64,000 nt of DNA from Mermis nigrescens. Its lineage: Eukaryota > Nematoda > Enoplea > Mermithida > Mermithidae. Position numbers and translations under genes: made by a program. Numbering within the stretch: position 1 is the stretch's first letter; every line of letters starts with the position of its first letter. The notes beneath the pieces were generated by a model. It was not told the DNA's origin. It did not search any database and saw only the letters and a list, made by a program, of their open reading frames with translations. This document shows positions 38,945-64,000 of the stretch, in pieces. The stretch is taken from the NCBI GenBank assembly GCA_036768485.1, contig JAVLUZ010000154.1:23098685-23162684 (forward strand), read 5' to 3'.

Positions 38945-40060
38945 ATTGTCAAGACAACACGAAATAATGAGCCTAAAAACCATGAAAACAAATGGGGGCC
39001 GTAAAATAACACGTTTTTTGGATTATTTACATCGTCATGCATGATTTGAGCAATAAATGTGTATTTTTTAAATTTTCTTGAACGTTTTGGACGGAAAAAA
39101 ATATGCGCTCGGAGCGCAATTTTTTTCAACTTTCAGCAATAAAACTAGAAACTGCCGAGGCGTATAGCTCCGACTTTTTCGATTTTACGTCGCAGAATAG
39201 TATCGTGCAACCAGGCTCATATGCAGGGGGAAGATAGGGGGCACGTGCCCCCTCACCGAAATGAAATGTGAGAATGATTTTTTCCTTTCTCCCCTTTGCT
39301 TTTTAGCACAAAATCGCAAAAAATTTCCGAATATTTTTAATTATAATTAGAGTCTATTTCGTTCCAAGCGCTGGTTTAAACGCTCCATTTTCAGTCTTCA
39401 TGCAACCTTAAGCATTTTTTGCATCCATATATCTTGGCAATTTTGGTCATGTCCCCCTCCCGAAACAAAATCCTGTATGCGGGCCTGCATGCAATCGTAC
39501 TGCACAGTTCAAGAACTGAGCAATCATATTCTTCAGTTCTTGAGCGCGTCGAAATTTTCCTCTGGGAGGGGAAGTTCTCCCCACCCAACTCCCCCAGGCT
39601 ACGCCAGGGATTGAAATAAAAAAGAATGCATAAAATTCGTCTGCTTTGTACAGATTGCATTTTTTTAACTTCACACAGAATTAATATTTTGCAGTAAAGT
39701 TTTGCATGCATTTATTGAATGCTGTAACCATCCTCCACAAAAAATTTAATAAGTTTCTGAGATGATGAGTTGGGGACGTTTCTTAACATTGGATTAATTG
39801 ACGTGTAATAACGCAGGCAAAAAATGCGTATATGGCACGTGGCGCCGAAAATTTGAAACTTTTGAGCAAATAGACAGCTAAAAACGGTTTAAAAAGCGCC
39901 TTTTCTGCGAATTTTCAGAAAATTATTGGAAACTTTCGAAAAAATAGCGTATTCAGGTGATCGGGTAGCAAGATGCGTAAAGCAAAATTCATCCTTTGGT
40001 CGCAACTTGTTTTTAAAAAATTTAATCGTGTCTCTTCCCGGAACAAAATCTTGGATACGG
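38945..40060. mobile_element. Unresolved patchwork of transposon pieces
   Basis: Contains GGCTACGCCAGGG near 39598, similar to the family L right end; CCTGTATGCGGGCCTG near 39472 and CTTGGATACGGGCCTG near 40050, similar to the family C right end; and a family D-like piece (TTTGAGCAAATAGACAGC) near 39858. Boundaries could not be set. Confidence 0.45.
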
Positions 40061-40065
40061 GCCTG

Positions 40066-42566
40066 CAGGGGCGTAACCAGGAAAAGAAGGGGGTTGGCGG
40101 GGGAGGGGGAGACCGCCCCTTAAAATGAAAAAATAATTTTTTTAAAGCAAAGGGGGAACCCTTTGCCTTTTTCTTCAGGTGAAGTGGAAACGGATTGTGT
40201 ATAATGGTATGCTTTGGAAGTATGAATGAATGAATGGATGAAATAATTTATTACTGAAACGCGACAATTACGAAGGATGTAAAAGCGTAATAAAACGTAC
40301 GGTCAAAAGAATAAAAGCGTACTGCAAAAGGCGACGAGCGAGTCATGAAAATGACAATTTAAGCCCGCCCTCTAATAAATTTGGATAAGTCGACATCAAT
40401 TAATCTAGATTTGAATATATTTAAGTTAGGGGAAGAGACTACAAAATCAGGTAGGTGATTCCAAACAGAGATATACTTATAGAAAAAGTCAAATTTTTGT
40501 AAATTAGAACGGACAAGAGGAACAACTAGCTTGAAACGATTTGTGCAGCGAGTAGTATTTTGATTAAGTACAAAAAAGTCTGTCATGGAAAGACAAGATT
40601 TTTGACTAATAATTTGATACATCATACATAAGCAAATATGAAGGCGACGTAATTATAATCGACACAAGTTGGTTAAGGCGTTCGTCGTAAGAAAGAGGGC
40701 TATGGATATCCAACTATGTATTTAGTAAATTTACGCTGAAGAGCCTCCAGCCTGTTGATATCACTAATATAAGAGGGGTTCCATAAAGCGCAGGAATATT
40801 CAAGGATCGGTCTGACGTAAACAATGAAGGCCTTTACGAGATTATTTTCATCACGCGAAAAGAAGGATTTCTAATTAAGCTAGATCTTAAGAAAGCTTTC
40901 TTGATTATACTGTTGTAATGTTCCTTGAATTTCAGGTTTTGCGAAATTAGCACTCCTAAATCGCGAACATAGACAGAATCGCTCGTAATAACTTGTGCAT
41001 TGAGTGTATATGACAATTTAGTATTATTTTTGCCCAAATATAGGACTGTGCATTTAGAGTATGATATTGGTAAACAATTTTTGGTGGCCCAAATGGAAAT
41101 CCTATTCAAATCTGTCTGAAGTGTTTGATAATTGCAGGAAAGATTGAATATTTTTAGGTCATCCGCGAACATAAAAGTCGAACTTGTCAAGTTATCAAAG
41201 ATATCATTTATAAAAATCAAAAACAACGTAGATCCAAAAATGGAACCTTGAATAACTCCACTTGTAACAGCGGTATAATCTGAAAAACACTGATTAACGC
41301 GAACACACTAAATACGATTAGATAGAAAAGCCTTTAACCAATTAAATAGGTGTTGTTCAATACCGTAACTACTTAATTTAACAAGAAGTTTAGATATGTC
41401 GACTTTGTCGAAGACTTTAGCAAAGTCTATATAAATAATATGAACGGTTTCTTTATATTCCAGTGATTTAACCCAAGCATATTTACAATTTAATAGTTGC
41501 AATTCGCAAGATTTATGTTTTTGGAAACCATATTGAAAAGGTGATATTAACTTATTAGTGGATAAATAAATTGATAGTTGAGTATTAATAATACTTTCCA
41601 TTATCTTACAAGTTGAGCAGCATAAAGAAACAGGACGATAATTTTTAGGTAATGAGGGGGTCACCCTTTTTTATTATAGGTACAACGTAAGCCTCCCTCC
41701 AAATGTCTGAGATAACACCTGATAAAAAACAAACAGTAAAAATACTGATAAGGGGTTTAAGAAGATAATAAGCTAATTTGTTGACAAAAAAGTTACTTAA
41801 TCCATCAGGCGCAATCGAAGTCGAATTTTTCAACTTAGCAATCGCCCATGAGACATTATTTTCGTCAAAGACGATGTTGGAAATAGAAAAATTGTTATTT
41901 GTTTCACTAGAAACAGATCTGTGTATCAGGAGCAATTTGCCGATGACCCTATCTGTGCTCTCATATCTTTATGAAATGAGCGTAATCTCTCGAATGTCCG
42001 CTGGAAAACAATGCTCATACGCAATTGTACGCTTCAATCTGCATGCTCTGCTTCATGGAGTCAACTAAAAGAATAGCCAAAATGCGTTTTTAGCACACTT
42101 TTTAGCTTCTAAACTAAAAATTTTCCGGCGTTTCGCCCTGGATTTCTTATGTTCTATCTTTTTTCTTACATTAGAAGCCCAGATTTGACTCAAAAATAGC
42201 GAATTTGTCGATAATTTTCCAGCGCTTCGCGCCTATTTATTATTCTATGCATTAGTTTTCTTCGCAAAACTGCAAAATTAAATGCAAAGAAAAGAATTTC
42301 GAAATGTTTGGAGTCAAGCTTTAACTTGATATTTAGAAATTATTCATACCGTTAGGTTGAAGGATAGATTTTTGACATCCAAATTTGAAATCAAGCAAGA
42401 AAATTTTTGAATTTTCCTGACTTTTTTACTTCATTATGTCATATCATGTCGAGAAACGCTCAAAAATGTCATCATTTTCGTGTATCTCCTATTGGTTCCC
42501 GAGACAAAGGACTTCAAAAATTTTGGGCACCCCCCCTCCCGAAATAAAATCCTGGTTACGCCCCTG
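40066..42566 (+). mobile_element. Family F hAT-like element carrying a LINE
   Basis: Perfect 8-bp duplication CGGGCCTG (40058-40065, 42567-42574). Ends CAGGGGCGTAACCAGG and CCTGGTTACGCCCCTG are perfect inverted repeats. The LINE at 40230-41935 sits inside. The right part, 41990-42560, has a relative at about 57015-57425. Confidence 0.92.
40230..41935 (-). pseudogene. Decayed LINE reverse transcriptase inside family F
   Basis: Pieces in - strand order: SIAPDGLSNFF (41820), NYRPVSLCCSTCKIMESI (41630), motif A IYIDFAKVFDK (41430), GVIQGSIFGS where PQG is expected (41260), FADD (41160), DLGVLISQNLKF (40950) and FVVSSPNLNIFKSRL (40420). Several frame breaks. The endonuclease part is absent. The 3' end near 40230 has ATTC repeats as tail. 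Confidence 0.88.
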
Positions 42567-42574
42567 CGGGCCTG

Positions 42575-42745
42575 TAAGTATCTGTGATAAAAAATTACTC
42601 TTATGCAAATTCGAAAGGGCAGATGGTATAATGAGTTTAAACGGATTTAAAGCACGCGAGACATTGGTATTAGCGATGAAAAATTCATTATTTTCTGTTA
42701 TTTTTTTAGGCATACCTAATCTTAGAATCGGGGACCTATCCTTCT
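42575..42745 (-). pseudogene. Short LINE fragment
   Basis: The - strand reads SRALNPFKLIIPSALSNLHK, the segment found just before the terminal IWNSLP region in the LINEs here. It lies directly beside the family F element. Confidence 0.6.
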
Positions 42746-42749
42746 ACGT

Positions 42750-43235
42750 GTAATAGTAAAATGCAGGGAACGAGTGACGCACCGTAGATGATAGCCGCCG
42801 CACGACGCATTTTAAATTCGTTTTTGTGAAACGCACGCATAATAATGAGGCAAAAATCTGGACTGTCCATGCGACTAATTTAAAATTTGTTTATTATTTT
42901 AGAAAATATAAAACAATGAAATTACACATATGTACGAATAATTTTTTATACTACAAATTGGAGCAAGAATGTGAATTGAGGCACGCATAAACTGCGCCAA
43001 AATGAATTTTGTACCGTTGTTATTGCGTACACTGAACTAAATACGCGAATTCTGAATGAGTTACGCGGCGGCTATCATCTACGTACATATGATACATCGC
43101 TCGCTCAATGTATATACTTTACTAATACGTGAAGAAAAGATAGGTCTTCGATTCTATAAGTACGCCATTATTTTATATTATTTTATCGTTATTGTATTTT
43201 ACTGTTTTATTTTATTTTATTATTCTATTTTATGC
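42750..43235. other. No gene recognised
   Basis: GATAGCCGCCGC near 42790 has a partial inverse GCGGCGGCTATCATCTACG near 43063, so a transposon of about 290 bp may be present. Otherwise nothing is seen. Confidence 0.4.
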
Positions 43236-43239
43236 CCCA

Positions 43240-43560
43240 CGTCATTTGAAAGAAAAATCTTTAACAAGCGTCTTTTGAAGAAATCGATGTTTCTTAAATT
43301 AACTTTGGAAAAGTCTTTGTACGTGCGAAATTTTCTTTTAGTTTCTTCCCCTAACTCGAATATATTTAAATCTAGAATAACTGAAGCGAATCATCTAATT
43401 TTTTTAAAGGGCGGGCAAGCATGCTAAATCATCATTATTATGACTCGCTTGTCGCCTTTCGTTTTACGTTTTTGCTTTATTGACAATACGTTTTCATTGT
43501 TTTTTTGCATTCTTCGTAATTGTCGCATAATAGCGATAAAATACTTTAGTAGTTTAATTT
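43240..43560 (+). pseudogene. 5'-truncated LINE, last coding part and 3' UTR
   Basis: FLLVSSPNSNIFKSRITEA followed by a Phe-Leu-Lys-Gly-Gly end parallels the C-terminus of the LINE at 40359. The 3' UTR shares TTCTTCGTAATTGTCGC with the ends at 6150-6190 and 40260, ending near 43560. Confidence 0.75.
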
Positions 43561-43562
43561 AG

Positions 43563-43885
43563 TACACCTACCGTACATGCACATTCGGGGATGAGGGTGT
43601 ATTACCTTTTGGAAGGTTAGACAAGCGGGTACTGTTAGGCGACTGAGCTTGTGGAACATTTTTGGCAACATTTATGAGGGCAAAAAGCTGCCTAATAATG
43701 TCAAAAGTTTTCCGTGCATTCTGGTAGGACTATCGTTGCAGTTTTTGAATATTCAGAGAAGCAGATAAGGAATACTTTTACGATGGAAACATTAGATTTA
43801 TGAACCAAGTGGAAAATGATGCAGTAACATCGCAGTCATTTTAGGGGTCAGTTAGCAGAGTGAACGTGGAGGGGTTAAAGGTCTA
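43563..43885. other. No gene recognised
   Basis: No open frame or repeat end that I can support. Confidence 0.4.
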
Positions 43886-43962
43886 GACCACACATGCCTT
43901 CGATTATACACGTTTCCCCAGAACACACATGCCTCGGATTATACATGTTTCCCCAGAAGTTG
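43886..43962. repeat. Tandem duplication of about 37 bp
   Basis: CACACATGCCTTCGATTATA and the following CACGTTTCCCCAGAA are repeated at once as CACACATGCCTCGGATTATA and the following bases. Confidence 0.9.
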
Positions 43963-44175
43963 AAACCCCCCTCCGCAAATTACTGTAGACTCCAGAATTC
44001 AATTCTTAGTAAAATTCTTGAAAATTTTTGACGATTTCACCCGCCCCGCTCCTAGAGTTTTCTTGCTGCTCATGTATGGTTCAGACCAGTAGAATGGAGA
44101 ATAGGAAATTTTCTTAGGAAAGTAAAGCAAAATGAAGGTTAAAATGGATGAAACCCGAAAATTTTCTTTAAAAGT

Positions 44176-44303
44176 TTTTAAAATGACGAAAAAACATTTC
44201 TACCTGTTTCACAGGTCATTCTGACCTAAGAAACTCTTAAAATGACGAAAAAAACATTTCTACCTGTTTCACAGGTCATTCTGACCCAAGAAACTCAATT
44301 TCG
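44176..44303. repeat. Tandem duplication of about 63 bp
   Basis: AAAATGACGAAAAAACATTT through CACAGGTCATTCTGACC and AAGAAACTC occurs twice in a row with very few changes, so the duplication is recent. It lies about 340 bp upstream of the CCDC6-like start codon. Confidence 0.92.
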
Positions 44304-44641
44304 ATCCCCTCCGACTGTCTGACCCCAAGATCGGCTATGATGTGCATCTATGGTCAATAGCGTTGCTAAGCTATTCTAGGGGATCTAAACCCCCATCCCC
44401 ACCAATTCCTCTCCAAGGACACGTCATTTTCTAACTTTTTCGCATTACTATTTTTTCAAACATTGACTGCTCTGGTATAATAAACACTAAGTAGATGACC
44501 TGATTTTGTATTTTTCTTCTGGGAAATAAATACGTTCCTGTCTAATATTATCAGAAAATGGTCAAGACTAGAAAAAATTCGGATAACACGTTTTGATGAA
44601 GTAAAAAATACTCAATAGAACTAGTGGCGCAAAGGACTTCA

Positions 44642-61460
<16,819 letters not shown>

Positions 61461-62430
61461 ACGTCCTCTTCTTTTTGATAGCTGCCGTGGGCCTACAAGC
61501 TGATATATATACAAGAGTTCATAAATGCAACTTTTCGTTGCAAGCTTGCATGAAATATGAAATTTTGGAAAAAAATACTTTTTTCATTAAAAAACTATGG
61601 GTCCTAAAAAACGCACCCAAAAAGCTAGGTTAAGCCTGTATTTTGATGCGGATACATATTTCGTCGGACTTGTCTACTAGTCCTTACTATCATATTCAAA
61701 AGAAAATTGTAGGTATTGTCGATATTTGGTTTAATTATGATAATTTTTATTAATGTGTCATTTTTTCAAAATTTTGTGAATAATTCTCTAATTATCGCCA
61801 GTAGCGCTTTTTATTACTAGGAAATATAGTTATACGAAGTTGACAAAACATCCTGTGCGAGAAAATAGTGCAAAATGACGCAAGCTATGAAAAATAATTT
61901 CGTTGCCTTGACAATATATAGTTAACGTTACGCCTTCTGCAAATTTAGTATATATCGGGCAATATGTTAAACTCTAAGAGGCATATCTTGTCAAGTTTCA
62001 TCAAAGTCCGCGCTGGTTTTTTAGGGTACCATAGTTTTTTATTTGCCTTGATTTTGTAGTTTACTGTAGTGTTTTGGCCGACTTATTGCAACCAAATTTT
62101 TTTCTGAGTGTAGCTTATCTGAGGGACTAACACAAAAACTAAAAAGATTCCAACCTTGTTGAATACAGAAAATGCTATCGATGCTCAAGAATGCATAAAA
62201 AACATCAAAATTGATGATTTTCTGAAACTTTTCTGAAAGCCTTATATCTCAAGCTTGGGATAGTTCCGAAAAGTAACCATGCTTTATTTCTGTTCTATAT
62301 GGCAAGGCTCTTACGCCAGCAAAATATTACACTCCTTCTCTTACTTACTGAGAAAATGGTGGGTTTTTAGTTCCCATGATCAGTGGTTTTTGTAGAGGCC
62401 AGCACTACACACTAAACATATGTAGTACAT
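61461..62430. other. No gene recognised
   Basis: Downstream of the last CCDC6-like exon. AT-rich, without a convincing open frame; the 3' UTR may extend into it. Confidence 0.45.
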
Positions 62431-62435
62431 AGTAC

Positions 62436-62615
62436 CAGGCACGTAGCTCAGGGGGAATTGGGGGGGTCTAAACCCACCCCCGGAATTCAGAAAACTCGGA
62501 AAAAATAGGACTTTTTAAACGTTATTTTGTGCTACTTTTGGTCTTTTTGGGCTTAGTCCCCCAAAATTGGTATTGGTCACCCTCAAAATATGTAGGACGG
62601 CCAGCTACGTGCCTG
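62436..62615 (-). mobile_element. Family H short hAT-like element
   Basis: Perfect 8-bp duplication CATAGTAC (62428-62435, 62616-62623). Ends CAGGCACGTAGCTC and AGCTACGTGCCTG. Confidence 0.94.
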
Positions 62616-62717
62616 CATAGTACATAGCTTATTCCGACCGAAATAGCCGGGAGGATCGCCCAATTTCTCGGCCGGGGATACAATGCACACTGGGGGAGGG
62701 TATTGGGTTACCCCTAC

Positions 62718-62901
62718 CAGGACTTTTGAAAGGCATATGTCCTAAGGCCGTTGTGTGACCAAACCTATTGCTCGAACCATGAAAAAGCGTTAAACGACGT
62801 CTAAGAGCATAATTTGAACTACTAGTATTAATTTTTCGACCAGCGTAATATTCAGTTCGTCCATTCGGATAATTTTCATCCATTATTTCGTATGAGTATA
62901 T
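62718..62901 (-). CDS. Possible - strand exon, unrecognised
   Basis: Open frame of protein-like composition (NGRTEYYAGRKINTSSSNYA, LRRRLTLFHGSSNRFG) between a possible acceptor CATCAG|AT and a possible donor TCCTG|GTAGGG. No neighbour exon or family recognised; could be chance. Confidence 0.25.
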
Positions 62902-63070
62902 CTGATGTTGCGGATCATTCCATCGCATTTACTGTTATTAATGAAAAATGAAATGCGACGAATTAAGTAGCAAAATTTATTATTAATTAGGTAGGAAATT
63001 ACTCATTAAGTTCCCCCCAGAAAACTCGGTTCACCCTCTCTCAGAACTTTTATTCTTGTGCGTGTTCAGA

Positions 63071-63571
63071 CATGCACAGCATGGAAATTCTAGGGGTGAG
63101 TGAAATTTTAAAGTGCCTTTTTTGGGCCAAAAATGGTAGATACGCGGTTTTTCGGCGTTTTTGACGATGCCATATCTTTCTGGAGCATAAAAACAAAAAA
63201 TTTGGAAAAGATAAAAAAAGTCGAGCAAATTGAACCGTTGAAAGTTTGACACTTTTGAGCATACATGTAACGGCTTGAAATTCGGGGCGGGGGTAAATGA
63301 CCTCCAATTTTTGGCCAAAAAACGCCTGAAAACAGACAAAAATTCGATTTTTCGGGCGAGGATCAAAAATTTCCTCATTTTGGGGGAATGGGGGGACGTC
63401 CGACTTTGGCTGAGGGATCCCCCATCTTCTCTGTTACATGTATGCTTTTGAGCAAATAGATAGCTAAAAACGCTTAAGAAAGCACATTTTCTACGAATTG
63501 TTCGGAAAATTTGTGGGAACTTTCGAAAACTCGCGAATCCTGGGGGTTGAAATACCGCCTTATGAATGTGC
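63071..63571 (+). mobile_element. Family D element with nested family E
   Basis: Begins CATGCACAGCATGG and ends TGAATGTGCATG. The interior matches the D copy at 11899 and is split by E at 63260. Confidence 0.65.
63260..63444 (+). mobile_element. Family E short hAT-like element nested in family D
   Basis: Perfect 8-bp duplication CTTTTGAG (63252-63259, 63445-63452). Ends CATACATGTAACGG and CTGTTACATGTATG are near-perfect inverted repeats. Confidence 0.94.
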
Positions 63572-63599
63572 ATGTTTAGCTGGGGATCATCCTTCGCCT

Positions 63600-64000
63600 C
63601 TTGTGTATAGTCTACTAGATGTGTCTCAGTTTATATAATACTATATGAAATGCAATGTAATGAGATTATTAATGTAGGATAGTAGTGGTAATATGAAACA
63701 TGGTGAAGGTCGAAAATTCTGAATGTGAATCAAATCAATTTGGAAAAAACTTAGAAACGATATTGCATTAATTCATGCAGACTCCTTATTCTGAGTTCGG
63801 CAAAGATTTTCCTATTTTACCGAGATTTCCCGGGACAGTCTTGTATATGTAAAAAGATTTGTGGAATGACAAATCTATAAAAAGGTCTACAATTTCCGAA
63901 GATTTTCGGAATGACTGTTATCATTGAAATGACAGAAATTGCGTGTAAAAACGAAAAATCGTCAGATTTTTCGGCACTTCTACTAATTTGGCGCGGAGCC
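63600..64000. other. No gene; diverged family A-like sequence at the window end
   Basis: From about 63798, CAAAGATTTTCCTATTTTAC, GACAGTCTTGTATATGTAAA and a late TTTTTCGGCACTTC resemble a decayed reverse family A copy running out of the window. Confidence 0.45.

Noticed and set aside
63031..63573. 180-codon - strand open frame, the longest in the right part
   Set aside because: It runs through nested family D and E elements and its sequence follows their repeats in reverse.

Overview
This window is eukaryotic nuclear DNA from an AT-rich invertebrate-type animal genome. It has no operon structure, its genes are split by introns with GT..AG ends, it holds many non-LTR retrotransposons and short DNA transposons, and it has long (TA)n tracts and one 100-base assembly gap (26623-26722). 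The species cannot be fixed from the sequence; no claim beyond 'repeat-rich metazoan' is made.

The best supported host gene is a nine-exon CCDC6-like coiled-coil gene on the + strand (44642-61460). Its splice phases fit throughout and give about 493 codons; exons 1-7 resemble CCDC6 strongly, exons 8-9 are predicted from phase and an open frame. A second possible + strand gene is suggested by three phase-compatible exons (13658-13682, 19468-19700, 20843-21081), with an unconnected candidate exon at 10342-10476. These are unrecognised.

Region by region: 1-10 kb holds an open LINE reverse transcriptase (cut by the window edge), a 5'-truncated LINE and a decayed LINE with endonuclease plus RT. 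10-26 kb is mostly nested short DNA transposons and satellite-like tandem arrays. 27.3-32.3 kb (- strand) is a decayed, intron-rich protein-primed family B DNA polymerase of Maverick/Polinton type, interrupted by a short transposon. 35.6-37.5 kb is a long imperfect inverted repeat. 38-43.6 kb holds a LINE inside a DNA transposon and LINE scraps. 44.6-61.5 kb is the CCDC6-like gene, whose introns are packed with transposons. 61.5-64 kb is more transposons.

Most intergenic and intronic DNA belongs to about ten families of short non-autonomous DNA transposons (called here A to M). They mostly start CA and end TG and are often flanked by 8-bp target duplications, the hallmark of the hAT superfamily. 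Many can be delimited to the base because the duplication is intact. Several unrelated families carry the same internal palindrome (core CGGCGCTTCGCGCCG). No hAT transposase gene was seen, so any source element lies elsewhere.
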